Part shown: one piece after another, positions 1 through 9,149 of the stretch | Layout: each line of letters starts with the position of its first letter | Numbering within the stretch: the first letter of the stretch is position 1 | Origin: Mariniblastus sp. | GTDB taxonomy: Bacteria > Planctomycetota > Planctomycetia > Pirellulales > Pirellulaceae | NCBI GenBank assembly: GCA_029251085.1 | Contig: JAQXDZ010000041.1 | Span: 1 to 64,000 of the forward strand | Length of the DNA: 64,000 nucleotides | Reading direction: 5' to 3' | The notes under the pieces: model-generated | Seen by the model: only the letters and a program-made list of their open reading frames with translations | Told to the model about the DNA's origin: nothing | Databases searched by the model: none | Made by a program: the position numbers and the translations under genes

Positions 1-1335
1 AGCGATCTGCGCGATAGCGAATTAATGTCCGCCGAAATACTTGCCTCGGTAATTGAGCGTTACGCTCAAGCGAAATCCTATCAAGACAAGGCTGTCTTGT
101 ATCTAAATTATCAGCTTGAGGGTCGACAGACACAGGAACCACAGCGGTGGTCGACTGTCTGGGAGCGAGGTGGGAAATATGCAGGTGCCTTGTTCAACGG
201 AAAAGTGTCAGCCAACGGTGGGATTTTAAGTTGCTACATTTTTGATATTGAAAGTGAAAATCTAGATAACCAACACGTCTTAATGGCCTATCAAAACAAC
301 GTCCCATTCACAGAGTTGTTTTCGGATTCGATCGCTAAATATTTTTTGGGTGGGTACTCCGATCTGCCATTGGATGAAACAAAGATTGCAGATTGGCCAA
401 GGCTGATGCCTCCACCTCTAACGTTGCTGGTTCCTGAGTTATCGAATCAATGGATTCAAGGGTCAGAGCAGTCCTTGCGTCTGGCCGACGGAGATTTCGA
501 TGGTAGGAGTTGCTACGTAGTGAGATCGCTGTCGGATGATATGACGGCTGACATTTGGATTGATCGTGAAACTCTTATTATTCATCAAATGTCATTGCCA
601 TTGAAATTGCTGGTAGGGGAGGTCGTCACGTCTCCTGAGATAAAGGAAGTTCAGCTGTTGGCTAAATTTCATGATGCGAGTTTTGATGAGCCAATTGCCA
701 CGGCTAAATTTGCAATTGAAGATCGTGGAGATGCAACTCCGTTGGGAAAGTTTGTGGCGTTGCCTGAAGCGATTCCGTCACGAATAATTGGTAAAGCGGT
801 TCCAAGTTTTCAACTCATAGGTGTTCCGGGTGGCCCGGTAACCAGCGACCAGTTCCGTGGGAAAGTGACTGCGGTGCTTTGGCTTGCCGGTCTGTCGTCT
901 TATTCATCCGTTCAAGATTTCGATTTACTTGCTCGGGATTTGTCCGATAAGCGGTTTCAGTTCGGCGTGGTCTATTCGGATGCTGACCTGAAAGAGTTGG
1001 GTTCATTGGAAGTTGTGGACGAACTTGCAGCTGTTTCAGATGTTAAGAATGTCAATTTTTATTTTGATGCCGCGATGAAGGCGAGTAAGTTATTTCAAAT
1101 GAATGTCGTGCCGTCGGTTGTCGTGTTCGATGAGACAATGCAATTACAGTTCGCCGTTCCTGTTGAAAATGCGAACTGGGAACGAGATCTCAAGGCAGCG
1201 ATGCTGAGGGTCGCCGACGGTGAAAATGTCGCTGACGAAATGAGGCTATCTTACGGTAGGTTTATTGAATCGTATAAAAAGCAGCTGCAGGCAGTATCGG
1301 CGCAGCCATTGCTCGATCGAATCAAGGGAAATTGA
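1..1335 (+). CDS. Partial secreted-type protein with C-terminal thioredoxin-like domain lacking CXXC (5' end outside window)
   Basis: The frame is open back to base 1, so the 5' end, including any signal peptide, is missing; an internal ATG lies at 25. Numbering from that ATG, residues 1-250 resemble the LolA-like/DUF2092 domain that planctomycetes often place before a TlpA-type thioredoxin fold. Residues about 257-400 have the thioredoxin layout (GKAVPSF entry strand, FRGKV, and a Val-Pro cis-proline position in NVVPSVVVFDE). The redox CXXC is absent: the expected WCXXC position reads WLAGLSS (residues 286-292). It therefore cannot act as a classical disulfide reductase, and a structural or binding role is inferred. 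No gene follows on the same strand until the DinB-like gene near 3.8 kb. The family is moderately sure; the function is unknown. Confidence 0.7.
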   Translation, partial: SDLRDSELMSAEILASVIERYAQAKSYQDKAVLYLNYQLEGRQTQEPQRWSTVWERGGKYAGALFNGKVSANGGILSCYIFDIESENLDNQHVLMAYQNNVPFTELFSDSIAKYFLGGYSDLPLDETKIADWPRLMPPPLTLLVPELSNQWIQGSEQSLRLADGDFDGRSCYVVRSLSDDMTADIWIDRETLIIHQMSLPLKLLVGEVVTSPEIKEVQLLAKFHDASFDEPIATAKFAIEDRGDATPLGKFVALPEAIPSRIIGKAVPSFQLIGVPGGPVTSDQFRGKVTAVLWLAGLSSYSSVQDFDLLARDLSDKRFQFGVVYSDADLKELGSLEVVDELAAVSDVKNVNFYFDAAMKASKLFQMNVVPSVVVFDETMQLQFAVPVENANWERDLKAAMLRVADGENVADEMRLSYGRFIESYKKQLQAVSAQPLLDRIKGN

Positions 1336-1438
1336 TTAACACCGCAGCGGCAAGGGCACGGAGACGCAAACAGCGAGTTCCCCGTGCTTGATTCAAGCCG
1401 TTGGTCTGTGCTGCTGATTCAATTCTACTGATTCAGTA

Positions 1439-2389
1439 TCAACGAATGCTGTTTTTAACATCGAGAATTTGTGAATTTGACACAGAGTTCCCGAATCTCT
1501 CAAACTGGTCGAATTGCCAAACCACTTTTTTATTTTTCGGTTCAATTTCTACCAACAATGGCTGACCGGGGCCGGCGTGACAGTTCCCGATGACGTAGTT
1601 TCCGTTCGGCAACACCTCAAGAGTGGTGACCCAGGCAAGTGTGATACCGGGAAGCTCTTTTTGCTTTAGGTGCCACGCGACCTTTTTATCAGGCGTGACT
1701 TCGATAACGGAGTGGCCGTTACCAGTGGCGATCAGGGTGTTTCCATTGGTTAGCCGAACTGCCCCAAAAAGTTTGTTACCAAATGAATCCGAGCCGTGTC
1801 CGTTCTTTGCGTCCTGTCCGAACATTGGGACTTCGTATTCCCAAACGACTTTGCCTGAGCCGTCGTATTCCCTCAGTTTGCCATCGCCTTCGTGGCACAC
1901 AAGGTAGTTTCCGTTAGCGATTTTTCTGGCAAGCCGAGTGTCCATGTGCGGATGTGGGTTGTCGACGGTCAGCTTGACTTCTTTCAAAAGTTTTCCGTCT
2001 CGATTTACTTCGATGATCCGCGCGACGCCCGATTCGGCGATCATGATGTTTCCATCCTTAAGCGGCTGGAATGCATGGACCTCGACCTGTTTTCCAGCAT
2101 TGCCATTTTGGTTTCCGGAATCATAACTCCAAACAATCTTTTTAGTTTTGAGGTCGATTTCGACGACTTGATTTCTTCCTTTTCGAGTAAGGATGTTGCC
2201 TGATTCAAGGACGTGAATGTCATGGATGCCGCCCCAGTTCATTTCCCAGTCTACATCTCCTTGGTTATTTACAATTGAGAGCTTTCCGTTTCCCTGAGTC
2301 ACCAAGGAATGTTGGGCGGTGGCGGGAACCGTAAACAGGCAGCAGGCGATTGCAATTAGGATGAATGGTCGATGGGCTAGGGTGGGCAT
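1439..2389 (-). CDS. Secreted PQQ/WD40-like beta-propeller protein
   Basis: About 316 residues. The ATG at 2389 is chosen because it gives a clean signal peptide (hydrophobic FILIAIACCLF, then AQ at the cleavage site) and has GAGGAA 5 nt upstream; a longer reading from a GTG at 2497 adds 36 residues without sense. The mature part is a series of short propeller blades with recurring motifs such as NGN(T/Y)L/V and VVWxY/F (GNILTRKGRNQVVEID, GNYLVCHEGDGKLREYD, GNTLIATGNGHSVIEV), consistent with a six- to eight-bladed propeller outside the cytoplasm. No catalytic residues can be named. It stands alone, facing the thioredoxin-like gene. The fold is fairly sure; substrate or partner is unknown. Confidence 0.75.
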   Translation of the reverse strand: MPTLAHRPFILIAIACCLFTVPATAQHSLVTQGNGKLSIVNNQGDVDWEMNWGGIHDIHVLESGNILTRKGRNQVVEIDLKTKKIVWSYDSGNQNGNAGKQVEVHAFQPLKDGNIMIAESGVARIIEVNRDGKLLKEVKLTVDNPHPHMDTRLARKIANGNYLVCHEGDGKLREYDGSGKVVWEYEVPMFGQDAKNGHGSDSFGNKLFGAVRLTNGNTLIATGNGHSVIEVTPDKKVAWHLKQKELPGITLAWVTTLEVLPNGNYVIGNCHAGPGQPLLVEIEPKNKKVVWQFDQFERFGNSVSNSQILDVKNSIR

Positions 2390-2655
2390 GTTGTTCCTCA
2401 AATCGAAAGGGAAAGTTAAAAACTCGGCATCAAGCATTCCGCCGAAATGCTTGGCAATTACAAACCCTTGCAGTCGGGGCTCTTGGCATGATACCACATC
2501 TGAATGCTCGGGGAAATTCGCGAGATTCTTTTAATCGTCGTGCTCGAACCGCGGGCAGTGCGAGTTTAATAAGGTCGCGATGACATCAGCGTTAATTCAG
2601 TACGGTTGGATTGTTAGGTGTGCAGGTTTGGAGATGCTAGTAATACTTGCCGAGT

Positions 2656-3573
2656 TTATGATTTCTTCCTGCCAATTAATACACTTTGCATGTAACCGTG
2701 GTGTTTACCGCGGATCTCTAAAATGTCAAAGAAACGCCCCCACGTTTTTTGTAAGTAAGCGTTGCTGTGGACAACGAGAGCTCGGTAGGGGCCAACGTCA
2801 GTGTATCGAAAACATTTTCGCTCTTGAGGAATGTTGTGTTTCAGCAGTTCATCAAACTCTGGATCGACATCGCGGAATCGTTTGAGCAGTCCATTGTTGT
2901 CATCAGCTTCTTGAAGTAGCGACCAGGTGTCTTCATTATGGACGGTTAGGTAGCAGAGACCTCCCGGTTTGAGTACACGATACAGCTCTGCCAGCCACGC
3001 TGTTTCGAATGTGTCAATGTGAGTGAAAACAGAAAACGCGCTGACTAGGTCGAATGAATGATCAGCGATGGGCAATTGAGGAATGCAATTATTATGCACA
3101 AGTTTTAAACGTGGAGGCATGTAGTCGTTGAGCCATCTGATGTGGCGACCGTTGATGTCGGAGCCCCATAAATTTGGTATCTCGGATTGGGCGCAAAAGT
3201 GTCGAAGAACTCTTCCAGAGGCACAGCCGAAATCGAGATAGGAATTTAGGTCTAACTCGTATTCCTTCGCGACCTGCTTGATTTTTAAAAAATCAGCGAG
3301 TCCGGTCATAAAGAATCTTGCATTAAAATTTGGGTTGTAACCTTCACGGTCGCTCGCGTCAGGGATGGGGAACGTGTCGCGTTTGACGAAATCTTCCAGC
3401 GGCGTGTCGCCCAGTAAGTCCGGAGTCAGGACGTCATTGGCCTTGAACTCCTCAATTGGCATTTCCGAAGGCGATGGAAAGTTATTGAAAGGCGTTGTTG
3501 AATCATGGTTGAGCGATATGTCGTCTTCCCACGTAGGCATTCGGAAATTTGCCCAGTTTGATTCCTGATTCAT
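2656..3573 (-). CDS. Class I SAM-dependent methyltransferase
   Basis: 305 residues from an ATG at 3573. It has a class I Rossmann methyltransferase core: motif I LDFGCASGR (113-121), an acidic end of strand beta-2 (GSDINGRH, D139), FDLVSAFSVFTHI as motif IV with the following helix (174-186), and LKPGG (201-205), typical of the methyltransferase_11/25 families. The first about 85 residues contain no recognised domain. No signal peptide or TM segment, so cytoplasmic. Substrate cannot be told; such genes often act in glycan or lipid modification, but no biosynthetic cluster surrounds it. It is monocistronic, with about 270 bp of empty sequence on either side. Confidence 0.8.
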   Translation of the reverse strand: MNQESNWANFRMPTWEDDISLNHDSTTPFNNFPSPSEMPIEEFKANDVLTPDLLGDTPLEDFVKRDTFPIPDASDREGYNPNFNARFFMTGLADFLKIKQVAKEYELDLNSYLDFGCASGRVLRHFCAQSEIPNLWGSDINGRHIRWLNDYMPPRLKLVHNNCIPQLPIADHSFDLVSAFSVFTHIDTFETAWLAELYRVLKPGGLCYLTVHNEDTWSLLQEADDNNGLLKRFRDVDPEFDELLKHNIPQERKCFRYTDVGPYRALVVHSNAYLQKTWGRFFDILEIRGKHHGYMQSVLIGRKKS

Positions 3574-3846
3574 TTTCTTAACTCGATGGCGGATGTGTGT
3601 GGTTTTGTCAAACGAATTGGGGAGGTTTGAGATGTTGCCATTCAGCGTGAATGGTTCTCGGTTGCCCGCAAAGATTATTGCTTAAGTTACAAATTACGTC
3701 GACCTCAGTGTTGGAATGTAAGAAAGCGTCCGCAATGTGCGGACTGTAAGAATTTGTCTTTTTCGAGGAAGCTGTGGGCTTTTCGATTCAAATTAAAGGG
3801 GATAGGCTAGACAGCCTTGCTGAGCCAAACGATTGGATTCCAAGTA

Positions 3847-4449
3847 ATGTCATTTCGAAACGATAGTCAAGATTCATCGCCTGTGAATCCCATTTTACCT
3901 CGATTTGAGCGGTCTGCCCTCAATGGAATCCTGAGCACCTCCTCAACGTTTTTAAGCGAACGGAACCTTCTGCGTTTGTTTCGCTGGGAAACGAGAAAAC
4001 TTGATCGTTTGCTTGAAGCAGATGAGTCGTACGACGTTTTTCAGGTGATCAAAATCCCGCGAGTTATTGGTGTTTCTGAGTCAAATCGAAACTGGTCTGT
4101 GTTGATGGTGCTCGATCACCTTTGCCTTGTAATTGAGGACTGTAGAAAGGCAATTGTGTCATTAGTTGACGGAGTAGAACCTCGAGGTGAAATTGATCTT
4201 TCCCTCTACGCGCCAAATACAGACGTAGGGTTTGACGTCCTTGGCCGTTTCGAACATCTTACAAAAGGTTTCTGTCTAGACATTCAGACGGCGATAAAGC
4301 GTGAAGGTGCCTTTTCCGGACCTACGCGGTTTTCACATCCCTGCTTTGGAAATATGAACGCGAAAAATTGGCTCGCATTCGCCGCGCTGCACCAAGCGAT
4401 TCACAGACGGCAGGTTCAAAAAATTATCGTCATGCTCGGGATCACTTGA
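3847..4449 (+). CDS. DinB-like (DUF1569-type) four-helix protein
   Basis: About 200 residues from ATG 3847; a TTG at 3817 would add 10 residues. The pattern fits the DinB/YfiT-like fold: an Arg/Trp-rich first helix (LLRLFRWETRKLDRLL), NWSVLMVLDHLCLVIEDCRKAI with a candidate metal-ligand His, and a terminal LHQAIHRRQVQKII helix carrying the usual HxxHRxQ signature. In this superfamily three His residues bind a divalent metal and many members are thiol-dependent transferases. The substrate is unknown. No damage-response genes are nearby, so the DinB label should be read as a fold, not as DNA repair. Confidence 0.65.
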   Translation: MSFRNDSQDSSPVNPILPRFERSALNGILSTSSTFLSERNLLRLFRWETRKLDRLLEADESYDVFQVIKIPRVIGVSESNRNWSVLMVLDHLCLVIEDCRKAIVSLVDGVEPRGEIDLSLYAPNTDVGFDVLGRFEHLTKGFCLDIQTAIKREGAFSGPTRFSHPCFGNMNAKNWLAFAALHQAIHRRQVQKIIVMLGIT

Positions 4450-4712
4450 GCTCAGGGAAACGATCAGATTAGGAGCCATTAGCTTGGTTGGCTGCCAAGC
4501 GTTTTGTTCCCCCATTGCCGTCGAAATGTCAAGTTGTTGGGCGTGTGCCGATTGTTACGGCAGGCCAGCGTCATTGTTTAACATGTAGACGCGGTGGTCG
4601 TTCACGTTTCTAGAGAAAGGCGACGGTAGGAATGTTTCTGTTGCCGATAACAAGTGTAGGAAGTGGGGATAACCCGGCTAAATTGGCGGATTCATTTGGA
4701 AGGAGTCAAACG

Positions 4713-4997
4713 ATGGATTTAGGTGACGATCCTGTTTTGTGGATTGGTTTTGGAATCGCATTCATTGCATTTTCCGTAAGTTTGATTGTCGGAATCAGAC
4801 TGTTTCGAAAGAGTAAGAAATCGAAGGGGCTGGTTTGTTCGGTTCTATCTTTCAGTTTGTTTCTGTGTACTGCCTGGGTGGGAGTGGAAATCCTGAGAGA
4901 CGGTAGTCTTGATGCGATGGAAAATGATACACAATGGTTGGCAGACCAAGAAATCATAGACGAGCTCGACGGGTTAGACTTCGAGATCGAATATTAG
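4713..4997 (+). CDS. Small two-TM membrane protein of unknown function
   Basis: 94 residues. The ATG at 4713 is preferred over an in-frame ATG at 4632 because it is preceded by GGAAGGAG at proper distance, whereas the upstream ATG has no spaced site and would add an uncharged tail with no sense. Two hydrophobic helices (WIGFGIAFIAFSVSLIVGI and LVCSVLSFSLFLCTAWVGV) are joined by a basic loop (RLFRKSKKSKG), and the C-terminus is very acidic (DEL-DGLDFEIE), giving a hairpin with the positive loop inside. Not recognised as a family member. It lies convergent to the ligase gene with only 61 bp between. Confidence 0.55.
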   Translation: MDLGDDPVLWIGFGIAFIAFSVSLIVGIRLFRKSKKSKGLVCSVLSFSLFLCTAWVGVEILRDGSLDAMENDTQWLADQEIIDELDGLDFEIEY

Positions 4998-5058
4998 TGG
5001 AAGAGTTTTTAGTCTCGTTGGACTCAGTGTCAAAGCAGTTCGAGTGAATCAAGGTGCT

Positions 5059-7197
5059 TCAGAACATCTCACTCAACTGCTGGGTTGTCAGGATTGGTAT
5101 TTCCAAGCGAGTCGCTTTTTCACTTTTGGAACCAGACCCGGGGCCAGCGACAAGATAGCTGGTCTTTTTAGACACGCTGCTGACGCACTTCCCCCCTCGC
5201 GATTCGACTTCTTTTTCCCAATGCTTCTTCCCTTCTGGGAAACCACCGCTAAAGCAGAACGTCTTTCCCGATAAATTGCCTTCGGATACGGAAGCAGTGG
5301 GTTCGACGAACTGTAAGAGGGCGTTGATATCTGCTTCGTGACCCGCGAAAAATTCGGCGATCGCCGTAGCTGTAATCGAGCCGATGTCGTCTACAAGTTC
5401 GAGTTGTTCAATCGATGCGTTACGGATCTTTTGGAATGTTCCAAAATGGTCAGCCAAGGCTTTTCCGGCCGACTTGCTTGCCGACTCGATTCCAAACGAC
5501 GCGAAGAGTTGCCACAGGGGCACTTCCTTTTTCGATTGAATTGCTAATAGGATTGCTTCCTCGAGCATTTCGTTCGCTAATTTATCCGGTGCAGGAATCA
5601 TTTGAATCGCGGCAACGGCGAGCGTTGCCTGTCGGCGCGTTAGACCAGATTTCATGGTGCTGTCGATGTCTAGTTGGTAAAAATCGGCAGGTTTGGTTAC
5701 CAGGCCACTTTCAAATAGCTGCGTGACTCGACTCTCACCCAGCCCGAGGACTCCAAAGGTCGCGAGGAAATAGCACAGAGAACTTATGTTTTGTGCCGGG
5801 CATTCTTGATTAGTGCAAATGAGTTCCAGCATTTCCTCTGTTCCGCCAGTCTGGAGTTTTGTTGGTTGAGCACATGAGGGGCAGTCCTTCGGAAAGTCAG
5901 GCTTCCCTTGACCATCGATTACTTTGATCACCTTGGGGATGATTTTTCCAGCTTTTCTGACGGCAATCTTCGAGCCAATGGTGATCTGATTCCGTTCCAT
6001 AAAACCAGCGTTGTGAAGGGTCGCGCGGGAGACGTTCGTTCCCGCCAGTCGGACGGAATCGAACACTGCAACGCTAGTTAATTTGCCAGTGCGACCCGTC
6101 TGCCATTCGATCGAATTAATAATTGGAGTCGCCTCCTCTTCCCTAAATTTCCAGGCAATTTTTCCTTTGGGGTTCCCAGTGACAGGGTCACCGTGTCGAC
6201 CGAGTTGCTCCTGTTGCACGAGGTTGTTGACGCCGACAATGACGCCATCTACTTCAAAATCAAGTTTGGAAATATTATCTTCAAGCGTTTGCAGGTTTTC
6301 GAATCGAAAAAGTTCAGCGTCGATATAGGGTACGCCGAGAACCTGTTTGCAGAATTCGCATCGGCCGATTTCAGTTTGGTAAGGAGGTTCAGCGAGTCCT
6401 TCGATGCTGTACGCAACGAAGCTCAACCGCATTCGCTTAGTTTTTTCAGGATTCTTGAATTGCCGAATTCCACCTGCCGTATGGTTCCTTGGGTTGGCCC
6501 TCAGTTTATCACCGGCAAGTGTCAGGGCTTTTTGCACTTTTTTGAAATCAGATAATTTGCAAATTAACTCGCCACGAATAGAGCACGTGATGTTCGTCGG
6601 CAGTACCGCGGGGATTCCGTTTACGTATTGCACTTGTTCAGTAACGTCCTCGCCGTTAATCCCATCTCTCGGTCGTAATCCCGCGCTAATCAATTTCCCA
6701 TTTTCGTAATAGATTGCGATGGCAACGCCGTCAAGTTTGTAAGTTTGGTAAAAGAATGACTCCGGAAACGAGATCGGTTCATCTTTGTAAGACTTGCCTT
6801 GTATCGTTCGAGAGGCCTGATCAACTTCAGGCATTTCAGCGGACTGAACTGTTTTGGAAATCCATTTAAATAGTTGGGTTTCCTGAATCTCGAGATTTTC
6901 GTGGCTCGCCTTTTCGATCGACGTCATGGGTGGGTTGTGTACCACCTTTAAATTGGTTGACAAAAATTCAGAAGCCGTCGCGGTTGCGAATAAATCAGAA
7001 TTGGGACGTAGTTCCTGAAGCTGTCGTCTGAGGCCATCGTATTGGCTGTCTGTGACAATCTCATTCGTTATTGGGTGAACACAATCAAGGCCTTGCTCAT
7101 AAAGGGTGTCGAGGTGACTGATAAGCCTTTCAAGGTCATCAGCAGGATTTGCATCAGACGGCAGAGAGAGTTGTTTCTGGTTTGACTTTTTAGCCAT
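5059..7197 (-). CDS. ligA: Divergent NAD+-dependent DNA ligase (LigA family)
   Basis: 712 residues, slightly longer than the usual 650-700. The family layout is complete: a Ia-like NAD-binding region (TDSQYDGL, 50-57; HNPPMTSIEKA), an adenylation domain with motif I KLDG (K154), motif III RGEL, an OB fold, a four-Cys zinc finger (CPSC...CTNQEC, roughly residues 440-470), helix-hairpin-helix repeats and a C-terminal BRCT domain (about 640-712). Known members seal nicks using NAD+. Odd points: motif IV reads DGVIVG (D317-G322), so the lysine expected at the DGVVIK position is Gly, and the usual TRGDG segment reads RPRDG. The motif V lysine is kept (AWKF). It may be a specialised or weakened paralogue rather than the housekeeping ligase; that cannot be settled here. 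Confidence 0.85.
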   Translation of the reverse strand: MAKKSNQKQLSLPSDANPADDLERLISHLDTLYEQGLDCVHPITNEIVTDSQYDGLRRQLQELRPNSDLFATATASEFLSTNLKVVHNPPMTSIEKASHENLEIQETQLFKWISKTVQSAEMPEVDQASRTIQGKSYKDEPISFPESFFYQTYKLDGVAIAIYYENGKLISAGLRPRDGINGEDVTEQVQYVNGIPAVLPTNITCSIRGELICKLSDFKKVQKALTLAGDKLRANPRNHTAGGIRQFKNPEKTKRMRLSFVAYSIEGLAEPPYQTEIGRCEFCKQVLGVPYIDAELFRFENLQTLEDNISKLDFEVDGVIVGVNNLVQQEQLGRHGDPVTGNPKGKIAWKFREEEATPIINSIEWQTGRTGKLTSVAVFDSVRLAGTNVSRATLHNAGFMERNQITIGSKIAVRKAGKIIPKVIKVIDGQGKPDFPKDCPSCAQPTKLQTGGTEEMLELICTNQECPAQNISSLCYFLATFGVLGLGESRVTQLFESGLVTKPADFYQLDIDSTMKSGLTRRQATLAVAAIQMIPAPDKLANEMLEEAILLAIQSKKEVPLWQLFASFGIESASKSAGKALADHFGTFQKIRNASIEQLELVDDIGSITATAIAEFFAGHEADINALLQFVEPTASVSEGNLSGKTFCFSGGFPEGKKHWEKEVESRGGKCVSSVSKKTSYLVAGPGSGSKSEKATRLEIPILTTQQLSEMF

Positions 7198-7479
7198 TGG
7201 GTGCTTTCAGACCGTTTCGAAAAATGTTCTGCGCGGTTTTATGGATCGCTGTGTTGGAGCATTGCTTGGGGGCTGAGAATTCAATCTGCCGTGAGAAGCA
7301 AAATTATGTTCTGGGAAATTTCAGGCTGCCTCTATTCCGATTTAACATGCAAAATTCGGATGGCTGATTTTATGGGTATGATTTGGTGGTGTTTCGAATT
7401 GCCATTTTAGACCTCACGATTATATCGTCACCTTCCATTGTGAGCAGACCATCATTTTCCAGATGTAAGTGTAGGTCGT

Positions 7480-8724
7480 TCATGGGGTTCGGTTAGGATC
7501 GTTGAGCGCTTCCTGAATTGATTTTTTAATGGTTTGCTGGTTTTGATCTACCGGGATTTGGTCGGTGATTCGTTCCAGCCATTGGGTTAGGCGGATCGAG
7601 TCTTCGGTTCTTCCGAGCCGCTGGAAGCTTTTGATGATTTCAACTGCCTTGCGGTAGGTTTGTGGAGTGCTGTCGGGGTGCTCGGTTAGGGTTTGGAAGA
7701 AATCTTTCACCTGCTGTCGAGCGACGGGGTCGTCCTCACTTCCGAGGAGAGCCATCTTGCGGGAATCAAAGCGGTCGTAAAGTAAATGTTCACGATACTG
7801 AAGGGCGATTCTACGGGACTGTTTTTCAGGTAGCTCAAATAATAATTCAGCCAGTTGGGCAAACGTTGTCGCCGATGGCGAATCAATCTCAAGTTTGTTG
7901 TGCGCAACAATTGCGAGATTTGCAAGTCTGGTCAGTGCAGAACTGTTTTTGGCGATCTTGGTAAGACGTAGACGACATTCGGATTCAAATTTAGCGGCCA
8001 GTTCTGGATCTCCGGTAACCATGAAGTCATACAGTGGTGCTAACGAGATTGCCAAATTTGCCTTGGCCGAGACGTCGAGATTTTCGTGCGAGCAAAATCG
8101 TTGGTCGATTTCGACGAGTGAGTCTCGGGTGTCAGGGAGATTCATTTTACTCGACACATTTAAAGAATCGATGAGACTGATTGCGTCAATATATGAGGTG
8201 ATCGCAAAAATCCGCTGCGATTCTGTAAGAGAGCGGGTTAGTAAGTGTTGCGAGATACGCGAGCGCTCCTTGCAAAGAGCGACTCCAATTCCCGTCGCTT
8301 CACGTCCCCAGGTTTGATGGATTTTGATTGAGCGTTCGATCAGTTGGTTAATCGACTGGTTTGCAAATTCAGAAACTCCTCCTGAGTCACGTGTTGGAGC
8401 AGTGCCGTTTTCTTGAGAAACAGTTCCGGCGTCCTTGCCAATCAGGCGAGGGGAATCAAGCGAAGTCTTGGCCTTTAGGGGTTGCGGTTTGGGAGAACTC
8501 TTTGTTTCTCTCCGTTTATTGGCAATTTTGTTATCTTGCGATTGAATGCCTAGTTTGTAAATTAGCGCGGCAACGGCGCAGACTAAAATAAGTCCCGCAA
8601 TCTGTCTAAAATAGAAACGGAGAAATCCAAGCAACAGCTCAAGTCGTTCTCTCCAATCAGGGGACTCGTGCGTTTCGTTGGATTCGGGCGTGTTGTTTGG
8701 GGTGGGTTTCGACACGATGCTCAT
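7480..8724 (-). CDS. One-TM protein of unknown function, helical C-terminal region
   Basis: 414 residues from an ATG at 8724. A Pro/Asn/Ser-rich cytoplasmic N-terminus (about 25 residues) is followed by an amphipathic stretch and one membrane helix (residues about 43-62, AGLILVCAVAALIYKLGI), then a basic Ser/Lys/Pro linker and a mainly alpha-helical region of about 270 residues that looks like TPR-type helical hairpins without a clean repeat signature. No catalytic motif is visible. The small membrane protein gene lies 36 bp upstream on the same strand, so the pair is probably co-transcribed. Family not recognised. Confidence 0.65.
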   Translation of the reverse strand: MSIVSKPTPNNTPESNETHESPDWRERLELLLGFLRFYFRQIAGLILVCAVAALIYKLGIQSQDNKIANKRRETKSSPKPQPLKAKTSLDSPRLIGKDAGTVSQENGTAPTRDSGGVSEFANQSINQLIERSIKIHQTWGREATGIGVALCKERSRISQHLLTRSLTESQRIFAITSYIDAISLIDSLNVSSKMNLPDTRDSLVEIDQRFCSHENLDVSAKANLAISLAPLYDFMVTGDPELAAKFESECRLRLTKIAKNSSALTRLANLAIVAHNKLEIDSPSATTFAQLAELLFELPEKQSRRIALQYREHLLYDRFDSRKMALLGSEDDPVARQQVKDFFQTLTEHPDSTPQTYRKAVEIIKSFQRLGRTEDSIRLTQWLERITDQIPVDQNQQTIKKSIQEALNDPNRTP

Positions 8725-8760
8725 TGCGTATCAGGTGGCGGACGACGAAAATTCCAATCG

Positions 8761-9111
8761 CTAACCGGGGCGGGATGGGCGTTTGGGTGGTGGTTTATTG
8801 ATTTTTGACAGCCACTTCAAAATACCGCCGAGCGTAAATGAGACGGTCGCCAGCGTGATCACAACTCGGCCAAGATTTGGGCGGGCTGCGATAATGATCA
8901 AGCAAGTCATTGTGCCAATCACTAAGATAGCTGGTAATTTATTCTTCAAAACCATTAGTTGCGGGAACGCTAGGCACATCACGGCCAGAAGTGCCCCGAC
9001 TCGAACGCAAAGCCCAACGACTAGTTCATTTGCTTCTATTTGAAGGAAATAAAAGCTCGCTCCAGAGATTAGCAGCGCAGCTGCAATCAGGCCTATTAAT
9101 AATCGGATCAT
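8761..9111 (-). CDS. Small multi-TM protein of unknown function
   Basis: 116 residues; ATG at 9111. Four hydrophobic helices occupy nearly the whole protein (LLIGLIAAALLISGASFYFL, ELVVGLCVRVGALLAVMCLAF, LPAILVIGTMTCLIIIAA, VVITLATVSFTLGGILKWL), and the C-terminus ends in a basic Pro-rich tail (KPPPKRPSRPG). No signature residues. It lies just upstream of the 414-residue one-TM gene in the same direction and 38 bp after the isomerase gene, so all three may form one transcript. Function unknown. Confidence 0.6.
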   Translation of the reverse strand: MIRLLIGLIAAALLISGASFYFLQIEANELVVGLCVRVGALLAVMCLAFPQLMVLKNKLPAILVIGTMTCLIIIAARPNLGRVVITLATVSFTLGGILKWLSKINKPPPKRPSRPG

Positions 9112-9149
9112 AGAAGTTTCATGATTCGGAAAATAAATTCAAATGCGAA

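Noticed and set aside
1350..1420. GCACGG/CCGTGC inverted repeat behind the first gene
   Set aside because: Long loop and no T run; not a terminator, and weak by itself.
7201..7410. Plus-strand 69-residue ORF beside the ligase gene
   Set aside because: No spaced Shine-Dalgarno, no family; the region is read as the ligase promoter.
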